Of a DNA stretch of 64,000 nucleotides, positions 1 to 15,400 are shown piece after piece. This stretch comes from Rhopalosiphum padi. Lineage: Eukaryota; Arthropoda; Insecta; Hemiptera; Aphididae. How positions within the stretch are numbered: the first letter of the stretch is position 1; every line of letters starts with the position of its first letter. Location: the NCBI RefSeq assembly GCF_020882245.1, contig NC_083598.1:84201714-84265713 (forward strand), in the 5' to 3' direction. The notes under the pieces are model-generated. The model was not told where the DNA came from and searched no databases. It saw only the letters and a program-made list of their open reading frames with translations. The position numbers and the translations under genes were made by a program.

Positions 1-308
1 AAATATATTAGTATAACCACATAATATTATCAATATTTATCATGATACAAAAAATAAAGAAGGTAAACGTTTTTTGTTAAACTTAACATAAAATAAAAAT
101 ACACAAATTTTTAGTTAAACATGTATTGTACAATGAATTATTGTACTTGTTGAGTGTATCGTATTATAATAGATGGTGTATGGAATGTGTGTGTGTTGTG
201 TGTGTGGTGTTACAATGACAATATATTAGAATTAAAATTATATTTAAATCGTTATTTGTGAAAAAAACGTTTAGGGAATAATTGTCAACAAAAATCGTTG
301 GTATACAA

Positions 309-479
309 TCATAAATTATTATATTTACTATTTTTAACAGTTTCCGGGAAGACAATAATAGGTGGTATTTGAGGTGCTTTGCATTCAATCAAAGTGGCCA
401 TTTCTTTTAAGTTGTCTTTCGACGCCATTGGCAACTCACCAAAATCATTTGATCTGGGCTTTATTGATCTGTTCAGTTT
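309..479 (-). CDS. ine: ine-like coding exon 12 (C-terminal tail, stop)
   Basis: Residues 768-823 and the TGA stop at 311-309. Acceptor TGTCTTTTTAG|AAACTGAAC. It encodes a hydrophilic cytosolic tail beginning KLNRSIKPRSND and ending KNSKYNNL. The tail includes ASKDNLKEMATLIE, which fits the short helical tails of SLC6 proteins. The 3' UTR runs leftward toward the window edge. I could not pin a poly(A) signal. Confidence 0.88.
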   Translation of the reverse strand, partial: KLNRSIKPRSNDFGELPMASKDNLKEMATLIECKAPQIPPIIVFPETVKNSKYNNL

Positions 480-3400
480 CTAAAAAGACATACATATAAT
501 AAAAATTAGAGCTCTGTGTTGTATAAAATTAAGTCATACAAATTTTTTTCTCAACAAATCGTTTAATATTTAAATTTAGTATTGTTGTTTTTCAACTTAC
601 TTGGTAAAATGTCTTTCCTTCGGAATGTAGGAACGTATAAACAGACATGATGGGTATACATGCCAATGAGATCATAACCATGGACCACCCTATCATGTGG
701 ACCCAAGTGGGAAAGCTTCGAGTGCCATTCATATAGGTCGGTGGTTCATAGTCTGTTAAACTGAAAGCCCATACAAACTAATAAAACAATAAAAAAAACA
801 ATCGATAAATCAAATTGTTATACACAGCTAGACTTGTAACTGATCGTATTTCGGCGTACATGCCATCACGTGTAATTTAGACGCAAAGGAAAACATTTAG
901 GTAGCTACTATTTTATCGATATTTATTACAAATTAAGTTATAATATTATATATAAATCTTCTTTTTAACTTAGGTGTATTATAAGAAACGGATAAATTAA
1001 GAATTATACTTTTAATTTCATGAAGAGAATTATAGATTTGTGGCGACTTTAAAGGAATATATTTCATTGAATACCAGACAATATGATAATTATTTAAATA
1101 CAAATTTACCATCAGTGAAAGAGGAGTAGTGATGTACCAACAGAATTTGAAAAACCATAGCGGTTTTGTCCCCGTGATTCTTTCGATGTCCGCTGCCATT
1201 TTATTACCACCATACATCCAGGACACTGCGATCACTTCGAAAAAAGCGATGTAAATCACCGACCACGTAGAAGTGTAATAGTCAATTATTTGGAATAAAT
1301 ATGTACCACCCTGCGAATAACACGTAAATCAAATAATTGATGAAACAATCAATAAAATGCAAATGATTATTACGTGTTTGCGTAGACAGTTTGCTGTGTT
1401 AGTACGTTACAATTACACGAAAATAGTTGAAAAAAATTACGCTTTTCACACCTGTGTGACAAGTGGAAGTCCGAGTAGAAACGAAGCACAGCAGACCACC
1501 AAGACCAATAGTTCGTGACAGATTAGATATTTTTTGACAGCGCGCGGAAATCCATCTTGTATAGACGTCACAATGACTTCGACGATGGCGAACTGAAATT
1601 AAAATAATAATACTTTATTATATTTTCATATAAATATTAGCGTTCATCGCATCGCTAATGTGTGGTCGACGTTGATTGTTATATTTGCAAGTTCAACTTC
1701 GAATAGTATGTTGGGAAAGATATATCCAAAGGTTAAAATGTTGAAGGGTGTAAGACAAACTATGAAAAATAAAAATAAAACTAAAAAAAATGAAACTCAA
1801 TTTATTATTATAGTTTACAAGTATAAATTTAATCTGGTTATTTATGGTACTCAATAATTTTAGAAGCAATTTTAGCATGAGTTATAACTCACAACCCCCT
1901 CCCTACTCATATTAATTTATACGTGTGTTTTTTTAACCCCTTGATTGGTGGAGATTGCGATTCGTGTGCATCAAACTCCTTGATAGGATTGCATTACTCT
2001 TGCAGATGTTTTAACGGAAATTACACATCATACTATAAGGATATTATATAATTATAGATACATGCGGTGTGACACAGGCGACAGGCTACACAGCATTGCT
2101 ATGGATAATATTATGCTAAATTACCTCGCTGTTCAGGGCCAGACAAAACATCATGAAGAACAGTAACATCGATAAGTACGTTGAGTATGGCATACTGGAT
2201 AGCACTTTTGTGAACAGAATGAACACGATTCCTGGACCTGCGCAATACAATATATACGTATAAAATAATTATAAAAATGTAATAAACTATCATTTCTCGT
2301 TTTTGAGTCACTTATTGCAAGATTTATAGCAAGTAATTAAATTAAACGCGTTAGACTATAATATACGTGTTTTTAACACTATATCGATACTCAGTGTATA
2401 AAATAAGTTTTTATTTCAATAACCATTTTATTATCGGCATAATAATGTTATCCGATTTAACGAGTTTTCGCGTTTTTAAGGATCCTTGAATTTTTATTTG
2501 AAACGTTTTTTTGAGTAAGTTTATTTTTATGTACTTAGTAACACGCAACTGGCGCTTTATACTAAAGTTTGTGTAATAGCTAATAGGTAGCTAATTGGTT
2601 ATTACCGGGGCTCATAACTTCTAGCATTTGCATATTTTTTTTGAGAGGTTCTAGAGATACCTAAGTGAGCTATAAATTTGTTTCAGATAACCAAGAAACT
2701 AAATACGAAATTTAATGTTGCATATTTTTACATATTTCGAAGTATAAGTGTTATTTTGCTTTTTTTATATTTTGCTGACATTATTTTTGCATATTTATTA
2801 TTTTTTTTTCAATTCCGTAGCCTTAAAATATTTTTTCTTAATAATAAAAGTTTGATAATTTTTATTATACAAATGTTTTTTTTCGCATATTTTTTAGTAT
2901 TTTTAGTGCATATTATTTAAGCACTTATTTGAATATTTTTTAGAGCATATTATTGCGCGTATAACAAGTTATTATTATAATGTTATTTACCGTCCGGTAG
3001 TACTTCTTCCACGGATTTTCCGTATTCCTTGGCCATGCTACCTAAAGTAGCGAATGTGAATAGCCCCACGGCAAAACTCGACACGCCGTTTATGAGTGAT
3101 ATGGTTACTGTGTCCACCATTATATTGTTGTTGTAACGGTTGTACGAAGAGAACGAAATAACCAGACCGAAAGCGATACCGATGGAGCTTAGGTTTTGAC
3201 CAACGGCACTCACCCATACCTAAGTAATATAAAATATATTATTGTCGTAAATTTAAAATGTGAACAAATCAAACTGTTTAAATTGTTTAAGTTAGATAGG
3301 AACATAATTTTCTTTTGACGTGAATTCTGGAATAAAATAAAATAAAAAATAAAAAATAATATAACAGTATATAACTCTGTTCTGAACAGTAGACATGATA

Positions 3401-6400
3401 CAAGAAAATGTAGAATTCTCTATTGGCATATGTGTCATACATGTATAATACATACTATTTTATGGATTATCTAAATGAATTATTGGTATGTTTTTACAGA
3501 AAATTATATGATTTTAGTACTGATATTATACCCTAGTAACTTTAATAGTTTCCCTATACCGTCTATAGACTATAAATATATAAAACATTATAACGTACTT
3601 CTTGATAAATAGTATATGTATTTAAATAACTGTATAGTCACTATTATGTAATACAAATCATAAGGTTACATTTATTGCGATTTTGAAATATTTAAAATTA
3701 TTGATAGAAGATAATATTTATGGGAAATGTACCATACGTTAATATAATATAAACAAGGCAATAAAAACGATTATCAGTTAAATCACAATAAATTCTAAAA
3801 GTTGTAAAAATTTAGAATAACAATACTTTAAAGTACCTATGTTAAATTTACTTAAAACAACGCGTATTCGTTAAAAAACTACCAGTTTGTACGTCAAATA
3901 GTACATATTTTGCTTAAACGTCACGTTAAAATATGTAAATTCAACGAAATTTTAAAGCTTTATAATACATTTAAATACCTAATGTTAAGTAAAGTTTGAC
4001 TGTAAGGCACAAGTCCTTGAAAATTTAAATAGGTATATTTAAACACATAAAAGTTTTAAAGATGTGTAGTTGTTACATTGTTAGTTGTTTATGAACTTTT
4101 ATTACGTATGGTAATGTATAAATAATTTACTTTAAAACTAAATTATTTTTTAACATGAACTAATGAAAATTTATAAAATGTACGCTATTGAAATTATAAC
4201 ATTTTTTTTTTTTTTAATAGTCTAAAATATTCATTGACAATTCTTAATAATATGTTTTTTCTCTTTATAATGAATTTCTAGTATAATTATTAAACAAAAT
4301 ATAATTATATATATATTTTACTTAATAAAAAAATGAATTCTAATATTATGTATATATGCCAATATTCTATGTTATATAACATATATTATGTATACAAAAC
4401 AGTATTCCTATTTGTGTGTCGTGTGGTTATACATATTTTATTGTTTGTAAAATTTTAAAATTAAGATGTTAAGGTTAATGAAAAGTAAAATTTTATTGCG
4501 TTAACAAAATGAATTGACATTATAATATTGTTAAATTGATTTTTTTAAAGTGGTTTTATATCTTAAATTCTCATAAAATATATTGCTACTTATAGATATT
4601 ACTTTAATCTAGATGTGATAAACTCTAAACATCTCAAGTTTCAAGGATGACTTGTCTACCAACATATTAATTATAATTCTATTACCGGATAGGCATAATA
4701 ATCATATACATGTTTAATACCAGGGATACCAGGTTATCTAGTCTAATTTATAATTGCTTATTAAATCGCTGGTATAAATATATAACATTTATGTTATTTA
4801 TCACGCATTCGGATTAATAATAATAACGTAAATTATTTACTCAGGTCTTATCACGGACGTCTGAATTTTAAGGTCATTATTCGATGCAAAATATTCAATG
4901 TTTACACATACACTCAAATCAAAACATCAAACATGCGTATATAACGTTCACAAGATAACAAACATCGACTAACTATAAAAAGTTTCGTTCTTAAACATTT
5001 ATCTATGCATATTCCCACGAGAAAAATAATACAGCACTTAAAATTTATTTGAGTTTTACAAAACAATTTACTATTTTAGTTTACGAACTTTATAAACTTG
5101 TATATGTATAACAAGAAGTTTATAATTATCAAGGTATATTTTACAGCAATTTGAGATTTTAAATATTTTTATGTTGACGTATAAAAAAAACATTAGACAT
5201 TTGCAGTATGTATATAGTTGTCTAATTTATTTTGTCACGGTCGTAATAATTGTATGCTGTTGTTATTGGAAGTTGTTTAGCATTTTATTTGTTTCATTTG
5301 ACTTGGAAAAATATTTACTAATTATTTACCTAGCAACAAGTTTAAAAGAATAATTTACCGGACTACCTTTATAGGTATAACCTACATTTAATTATTTCTG
5401 TGTATCTAACCAAAAATCACGGATATTCGTAAATAACAATATTTGACGTGGGCAACAATAATATTTTACGGTCGGAATAATAAAATAAATGACGATTGAC
5501 GTCTGCTGTGATGCTAATCATAATAATAAAAGCGTATTTGACGTACTCGACAAATTTAATCGTGAATATCGACTGATTACCACAGTAAATATTAACACAC
5601 TCGATGATTGAAAGAATCGATGACTTCTTAAATGGGGAATGAACCGTTGACGACGGGCAGTAGAATAAAGTTCATCGAATGGATTTAGCGGTCGAAAACA
5701 AATTTCCTCGCGTCATCGTTCCATAATTTATATTTATATTATATTATACAATTATAAATATTAGAATAATAACTATTATGAGTTTATGACCTTGCCGTCG
5801 TCTGACTATGTGAGGTGGAATGGCGCGGGCCGCGGGTACATATATAGTATATTAGTATATACCACGAGCGCCTGCACGCATATATGTATAGGAAGGTAGG
5901 TTATCTGTATCGTTGTATCTAATACTCTTTTTTATCCTGCTCTTTTGTTAGCTTTCTACGGTGAAAATAACGTCTAGACTGGTATCGGAGAGAAAAATTA
6001 ATGAATAGGACATTATAAGTAAAAAATACGCAGGACTTATTATGGTGTCATGGGTGGGGGAGAGTTCGATGAAAACCAATATGAAACTATATAATATATA
6101 GTGACCTATGATGACGAACTGGAAATATCGCACTAAATGATTTTATACTATTACCGGGATTTTTAGCTTCCTACTATACGTATTCGCGGTTATCAAATTC
6201 GTATAATAGGTGTTACCACTTAAATCGCGGAATAATATTTCACCGGGCTATGTAATACACAGAAAATTGTTTACACAATTTGAAATAATTATTATTAAAT
6301 CACATTTTTTAAGGACAAATATATTTTTTAATATTTTTATCGTTATTATTTTCTTTTAAAAAGTTTTTTTTAAGTTTAAGCAGAATTACTCCCTTTAAAG

Positions 6401-9400
6401 CTATTTATTTTTCCGCTTAACACAAAATCTTAGTGTTTCTCAAAAACTATTATGTAGCATCTTTTTATAAATAGATTACACAGTCATACATTCATACATT
6501 TCATCCTTCCACAAACTTTTTTTTAAAAATTATTCTAAGAATAATTGTTTCAAATAATAAAAACAACACAAATTGATTTTAAATAAAAAATGTATACTAT
6601 ATATTCCGAAGTAGAATAGTTTTTTAAGAATTTTTAAGTACATAAAAACTAAAATTATTTTCATTTTTTGTTTCGTATATTGAATTCATATTATGTAAAA
6701 AAAATTATTTTCATAAACGTTAGGTACGTACTAAATTCTCTTCAATGTAATGAGTGTTTATAGCCTTATAGGTACTTTTAAAAGTATCACCCTACACTGT
6801 AGCGTGATTGAAACTGACTTACTTTCGAGTCCAACAGTAGTTCCCAGCGGAGTTTAAAGAGGAAATATTCGAGACCGATTTCAGCGCCATCCAGCATCAG
6901 TGACCGGACCAGCAGCACGGCCAACATGGCGAACGGCAGAGTGGCGGTCAGGTGTAGTACGCGGCCGGACGATTCGGTGCTCTTCCACAATTTGAAGTAC
7001 ACGACGATGGATACGACAAACATGCACACGGCCAACTCCCAGCGGACGTTGCCCAACGTGTTCGGGTCTTTTGCGATCTGCAGCATTTTCAAGCTGTACG
7101 ATGCAATAAAAAAATATTTTAGAAAATGCCAGACCCAAAGTATATAAATCAACTTTTTAAGGGAAATCTACTGCAGACAACGCTATAACTGTAGATATAT
7201 AGTTAGCACACATCATATATTGCTGGAGAGGGTTAATACTGCCCAAGGCTATCTGAGACATAAGTATGAGTTTTGAAAAAACATAATATGATTTATATAC
7301 ATCACACCTTTAATCGTTCGAACAACATAACTCTTTATAAAATCAGATGTATGTTGCAGACTCACAAAATTGATAAAAAATACAATAATAATATTTGTAT
7401 GTATTATGTATATTATATTTGTGTATATAGGTTGGTAGATGAGTAAATGCCAAATGGTACACAATCAAAACTGAAAATATAATATCACAACGCATTTTAC
7501 AATGATAATTATCATTTGGAAACTGAAATAGAATTCATTATAATAATAATATAGTATAAACAATAACAATATTCATGGTCGCCGTGAAGAGAGTAGGAAG
7601 TAAAACAACGATCATGACAATTATTATTACATGATCTCGCGAATGTATCGTAATCAAATCGAAATACTGGCAATTATTTTTCACAGTCATGGTTTTCGTT
7701 AGTATGCCGATGATTAACGAATGAGTTAATAATGGTTAATCTATAACAGGGTTTTTTCACTTCCACGTGGCCAATGAGCTACATCATGAACGGCACGAGG
7801 TACGTATGCGTTAAGTAATTATATGCCGACCCCCCACCCTTGTCCACACAGCATTATTTGAGTATACCTATGTTAATTATTAATAAATTATAAGGCGATC
7901 GTGTGATTTTCTGCCAAATCCGGTAATAATTGTTTGAACTGCTCGATTGGTATTATAATAATCTTCCGAACTATAGCTAACAATAATTAAAATATGATTT
8001 TCAACAGTTAATATCTCGATACATGGTCGGTTAGTTCTTAACCATTTATGAAACGTACACGTGGGTATAATATTATTGTTACTATATTTAATGCAATACA
8101 CACTTTAATATATAATTATTATGGGAATGAGATACATAGATGTCTTATATTTTTTTTTGTCCATACCCATTGTATTTTATTATACGTCATAATGTCATTT
8201 ACAATGCTATGATCGCAATATATGATGAAGTGTTATAATACTTATAATTACTTTCGGTTCGATTGTACACGGTATTAAGTACACTTAATCAATTACGTTT
8301 AAAGGTATACGTGTGCAATAAGTTTAATCCTATCCATTACGTATAATTTTTTTTCAATGTTATTTTAATAATTATATTGAGTTTAACAAGTACTTGTAAA
8401 ACTCTTCGGTAGGACTTCTGCCGTCCAAAGGCCTAGTGCTGTTACGGCCTGGCGTCCAGCATTGGTCAGTGTTCCACCGGTTGTTGCAGTGCACCCACGG
8501 CGGCTGGTTTTGGATCGCCGAGAAGAAATAGTACAGAGTGTATGCGATGATTACGTTGTAATAGACGGATACGAAGAACGACGTCACCACACTGGATAAA
8601 CCAACGCCTGTAACAGACGGAAATCAGAAGTCGGAATATAATATACGTTATTAGTCATCGTCAGTTGACACGAACTGCATGATAGATGACGCGTTAGTGA
8701 TTCGTATATATAATCGCACTATAGCGTACGTTTAATTATTTATACTTCTACAAACCGAATTTATATACTAAAAAATAAACCATATTACACGGAGATATAA
8801 TATAGTATTGGCATTTATTATTATGTTCTTTGTAAACACTTATTGGATTAGACGATAATTTCACGAGGTAGCACCCTTGAAAATCCTGTATGGTTTATGC
8901 ATATATTTTTAATCGAAAGTTAAAATAGCTGACTGTAAACTATACCATATTTAAGTGAGTTTATTAATTCACTTTTTTATTTATTGGTGTTATCTTTTTA
9001 TAATTACTATACTAATTTATAAACTAATTTATATTAATCACCATTATTAAACGTGTTTAGTTGTTTCTAAAATTCGATTATTTTATTTCATATTTTGATA
9101 AATTTATAAATGTTTTTTTTTTGAAAATGAATAAAAATAAATAATTTATAATAATACCACAGAAATACAGAATAGATTAAATGTCTACTACAAAAATATA
9201 TCAATGGAAACATATGTGTGAATACATGCATACAAGACGTTTACCGTTTTTGTGGTCGTTTTTAATACATATTTTTGAAGTTCCTAATCCTAACACGAAA
9301 ACATAAATTCTTATTTGTTGTATTTAAACTTAGGTTTAACTGAAAATACCTCAATTCATATTTCATAGTAAATAATAAGGCTTTCAGAAAGAAATATGTG

Positions 9401-12400
9401 GACGGAGTCACGAAGATGAATACGAGTGCTGGTTGCTAATGTAAACCGAACTAAGATGTATTATTTTAGCTGGGGTCTTATTTTGAGGCACACGCATGCT
9501 AATGTATAATTGTTTTCTGTAAAAATATGGTAATACAACGAATACCTACATAATTATTATGTGTTGAAATATTCATTAGCATGTAATATTACTCATAAAT
9601 ATATTAGATTAATATTAAATGTACAATATACTATTTATTATTTAATAACATGAGTAGGTCAGTTATAAACATTAATTCAATAATTTCGAATTTGGCCTTT
9701 ATTTCAACTAAAGTCAACATTCACTTTTATCTATTAAAACAAGTTTTAGACTTTTAGTAACACAAAATATTTTCATTTATAATATTTCATATAAGTTTCA
9801 TCACGTATTATTATATGTTTATATGATTATGTAAAATAAATAAAAAGCACCGATATTGGAGTTGAATACTACGAAAGGTATCTACTATCTTTACATTTGA
9901 GTAAAGCATCGATGATAAAAATATTATTAGAAAACAATGAGCGAAGTTCATTGTTCATCTCACACGTATATAGATACAATTTTTCCAAAATGTGTGCTTA
10001 TAATTTCGTTAATAATTGTAATTAACATTTAAGTATTATACATAATACACACGTATAACAGAACCAAATTACAATATAATAAATATAATTTACTTGCCTT
10101 TTAGAATTGGACACAATTTTGATATTGCACTAATTGGTCCTCGTTTAGTAAACTGTCCAATAGCCAACTCTAAGTACAGCAATGGTATTCCACAAAATAT
10201 CATCACCAAAAAGTATGGAATTAAAAATATACCTATAAAAGCAATTGTTGATGTATTATAATTATAATAATATTACAAATACATAAATCGTTAATAAAAA
10301 TGTATATTTTATAACATGTCATACGATGAGTCTACAAAAGTCATAATTTAAATTAATGCTATGGGTTAAAACAAAATTACAACATTAACACGGTCAATTA
10401 AGTAGCAATTTTCATTTACAGCAAAATAAAAGCATTTCCTTTCTCGATTTATTACATTCTAATTTTCTCTACCTTTAATTATTAATGTCCCTATTATAAT
10501 TCGATTAAGTGACTTTTAATATTTCTTTAATTTAATTGATCAATACAAAAAGTCTTTTGTTGTGTTTTGTTTGTTTGTTTGTTTTTTGTATAAATATTGT
10601 CGACATTGCCATTTAATTCGGCTGTAAATTTAAAACAATAAAACAGCAATAGTGAAGTTCCCGCCATCATGAATTAATGGCTCCCTTGGCCTACGATAAA
10701 TTGGCTTCTTCCTATTAAACCTTTAGTGGCAATCATTTCACGATAAAATGCTAGTAATTTTAATTTTAAGTTTCCTGGTATAAATCGTAAATTATAATTG
10801 ACAAAAAACGGCTTACCTCCGCCACTTTTGTGGCAGTGATATGGAAACCGCCACATATTGCCCAGGCCAACCGAACAGCCCAGACACGCTAAGATGAACT
10901 GAAGTTTGTTGCGCCAATAGTGAGTCCTCGTCCTGGATCGAAAGTCTGATAATGATTCTGCAAGTGACCTGGAACAACTGCTGCATTCTGTAAAATCACC
11001 GTCATCTTTCTCAATGAATCTGGAAAATGCATTCCAATAAAATAATATTTTAGTTATTAAAAATTCATAAAACAATTTACTTCGATATGATGTGTAAAAA
11101 ATACATCGATATAAAGCATTTAAAAAAATTTGATATTTATCTTATAAAATGTATTCTTATATGTCATATAATTCAAAACAAAAAAAAAAATGAAAATGAA
11201 ACTAATGAAAATTATAGTTTGAGAAAACTTTTCGGTCAGTGATGTACTGCTATAATAGCTGCATATATGCTTGTATGTAATCGACTTTAAAAAAATAAAT
11301 CAGTTATCAGATATGATTAAGGTACGCTTAGAAAAATTACAAAGAAAATAAGTGTAAAAAACGAGAAAAGAAAAGACACTGTGAAACCAATATATACCTC
11401 GCTTATAATCAGAAATTGGATTGAATTGAATAACATTATGAACTTTTTAGATAAACTTAACATTATATAGTTATTTTAACAATTCTTGATAGTAATGAAA
11501 ATAAATCTTATATTCAAACGTGAAATGTAAATTACTATAATAGATACTAGATACAGTATTATTCTGAGTATATTAACCAAAATTATAGTTTTGAAATATG
11601 TATCCTAATTACTGGTTATTATTATAAAATTGATATGTTTAGTCAGTAAAAGTTAAAGTGACTATTAATCTTTTTTTCATATAGTCAAAAGCAGAATTTA
11701 TTTAATATATACAATTATCTAAAAAAAAAAAAAAAGATAATCGTATATTCCATCTATTAAAACGTTAAAATTATACTTGTTTAATAGATAATTTAGATTT
11801 AATGTTCTACAGAAATGCTATAAAAATGTAACATTCTTGAACATGAGAAGAAAATAGATCAGTAGAAATTTAAATAATTTTCGTTTACTTATATCGAAAT
11901 AAAATAACGATATATGGTAACTACTAACTATAAGACAATTTTGTGATTATCCAAAATAATATAATAATATTTTATTTTATGTCCTATTAGACCGTTTTAA
12001 AATTCCATCACTATACTATGTTACCTATATTTTGTTGTTTAATTTATACATTTTTTAACGAAGACAAAGTATTGCACGCTTCGTTGTATTCCTAAAATTA
12101 GCTCAATACTATGATATTTCCGTTATATAATTATTAATTTCTATACATCGTAATATAAAAAAAAAAATCTCTTCTTGATTATTGAAAAAAATAAAAATAT
12201 TTAACATTTACACATTTTTTGGGGGTGATTTTTATTATTATAAATCATTATTTATATAATATATATTTTATACTTCAATAATTGGTGATTATAACATGTA
12301 ATTATACACAGAGAAAAAGCTTCCAAAAATACTTCAAGTTAATTTAAAATGAGGTAGGTATTATAGGTATAGTTGATAATTTCCTATCAATAGTGTACGT

Positions 12401-15400
12401 CATCACATTTTAAAACAAACACATAAATTTTATTATATTTAATGATACTGCGGAGAATGTGATTACTTCATAAATTAATTAAAAATATCATTCAACAAAA
12501 TCATTAAATTGCAGTGATTTAAATCCGATTAAAGAATATGTTGCAACATTTTGCAGATTACTTAAAAATTAAAATCGAATAAAAATTAACAATAATATTA
12601 TAATTTATAACAAACGCTTTTGAATATATTATTATAACGCACTTATAATGACTGTACAGAAATATACTTCCGACAGGATGAAATCGGTTTGTAACAAATA
12701 ACAGTATATATGTTATCATACACGGTAGGTATAGTAAGAGATTACTAATTAGCATAACCGTTTGATATAAGATATTCCGATTAGTAATAGTTTCGCATAA
12801 ATCTTACGATTACTTAACATTAAACTTTATACTATTCTGGTGATTACAAAAAAAAAAAAAAACAAAAAAAAAAAGTATAGGTACCTACAAATAACAATAA
12901 CAATTATTATTCTATGAATATTAAATATTTAATTACACCTGCAGAAAACTTATTATTTCAGTGTTAAGCCGAACAGTAGATTTAATATCAAAACGATTTA
13001 TGAAATCTGCACGATTCGTATACTCTGTATCATACAGAATGATGCTGCGATATTATTCCATTATATTATTATATTATATACGTATGCGATATTCATTATA
13101 GCGAATATTATACCAATCAGTGCACACTTCACAGTGTCTCGCGTGTACATATACATGTATGAGAAATTGCAAATATCCGTGCAGACATCATCAATAACAT
13201 ATTTTACAGACACGTGTAATGGACGGACGTATGAACAATACGAATGTATCTTTAAATAATAATATGTTCTCTTGTATTAAAATAATACGATCGAGCTCGG
13301 GACGAATAAAACCGATTCGTGGAAGCCGTATAACGGGTTAAATAAAATTTGTTAATTAACTGTATATACAGCTGCAGGTAGTAGGCACGCGGAATTCGCG
13401 CGGTTTCGTTTTCGCAAATAATTTTCAAACCCGTCTACACGCGTACCTATATAATATTATATATACCTACCACATGAGTCTACTACTGCAACGCGAACGT
13501 TACAATACGTATACCTATACCTATTATATATACCTTATTTGATCTCGCGGGTTGGCCAATGCGGCGTACACACGGCGTATTCGGTTGTTTTTTTTCTCGT
13601 ACCGAACGACGGTGATTAACGATTAATCGATATTATTAATTAACATATTATAATATTATATAGTCATTATAAAAACACATAAATTACAACATGTACCTAC
13701 CACGCGGGTATTACAAACGCGCCCACGTTCAAACGGAGGTGTCACAGCATACGATATTATTGCGGTTTAATATTGCGATTCAACCCGCCGCGTTAGAATC
13801 CGATCGCACCCAACAGCGTGGCAGTGTATATATACGTTCTCCCCGGCGCAGGTACCTGCCTATTACATTATTATCGTACATGATGTATTTGCAATGTTCA
13901 CCTGCCGCGGCGAACCACCCCGACCGATGCAATTTAGTGCGCAATAATATATTGTAAAACATGATTTACGCCTGTGTGTTTGTGTATAAAATACGTACCT
14001 ATTGCGTGTAACTGATTTATTGAGGTCTGTGCCAATGAGTGAGGTAGGTATAGTTATCCGTTATAATATAGGCTGCAATCGTGCGCGCTGATCTCATAGT
14101 AAAAGCAGGTGGCCGTAACCACATTTACCTTATTGTTCGAAACAAGCAATAAGGATAAAAATATTATATAACATGTATTTAATAACAGATAAAAAAAAAA
14201 TTAACAATATTAAAAAACTTCAAATTAATTTGTATTTTTAATTATGTAATCAATAACTTATTTTCGTTTCAATTTTTAACTCAATGTATAGATACTTAAA
14301 GTTTAAGCCATGTTTTTATGCAATACGTCTTATTGATGCGCATTAGAAATACGTTTTTACTTTAAGTTGCATTTTATAGCATTTATGATTTATGTTACGT
14401 AAAGATACTTTCTAGTTAGCCCTAAATTTATCTACGACTCAAAGCTTAGATAAATGACGTTTTAATTCAATAATTATAAAATGATTCATATTTTTACTGT
14501 GATAAGAGAATATATTCTTTTAGCTTTTCTTTAGGCTATAGGTGTTAAAAAAATAGTCCCATATATTTTTATTGATTGCTTTTGATATAAATTCGTCAGC
14601 GGTCGTTGCGACGGAGACTTTAACATAGATTATAGAGTACTTTTGGTCGCGCAGACCTACATATGAAATGGGCATCACGCAACACCGATTACTATAGCAG
14701 ACTTGTTCGGTGTATAAGACGTGTATGATATAGCCGCGAGACGAGAAGAGTGCGTGAAAAGCCGGTCAAACACAAAACACATCCGTGACGACGGTCATTA
14801 TGCATGTTCACGTTTCGGGTCTAAATAGGTACCACATTTTAAAATATTGAATACTTGTATTAACGTATGTCTATAAATACAATACGATAATAATATAATT
14901 ATTGTATTAAACGTTGGGCGTGGTGGTGATTGCAACGAGACAGCGAGGGATTTAAACGTATAGTACTATAGTGGATGCTTTTCTAAATATTTGACTGCAC
15001 GATCATCGTTTAATGTTGCGCTCATAGTGTGCTGTATACAGGTTGATTTTCCAAGCATGTTTAACTTATCTTTTTCTTAAATAATTATTTTATTCAAATT
15101 TTGATTTTCAGAACTCATTAAAGGCCAATTTTTTAATGCATCCAAAGTAATTTAAAATTCAAATTGTCTATATCATTTAAGGAATGTGCTGAGGTAATAC
15201 AAACTTATTCAAATGAAAATCACCTTTTATTTCCTATATAATTGTCAAATATATGAATTTTTTGAAAATTTTATTGGTATCTAAATTGAAATTCAAACGA
15301 GTAGTTTTTGAATTATTTATTTTTACGTGACAAGGATAATAGGTTTGACAGGTTCGTGATAACTGATAAAGAGTCTGGAAGATATGAAAGGTATGATGAT

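Noticed and set aside
10090..10100. GT donor four bases downstream of the GC donor after exon 4
   Set aside because: Using it inserts four bases and puts exon 5 out of frame, destroying the conserved VGLSSVV segment.
10674..11075. Met at 11075 as the start of the transporter, reading straight into exon 3
   Set aside because: The bases before 11019 read as intron (CATTTTCCAG acceptor, Phe/Ile/Tyr-rich translation), and phase-matched upstream coding exons exist. The frame also runs past the exon's GTAAGC donor into intron.
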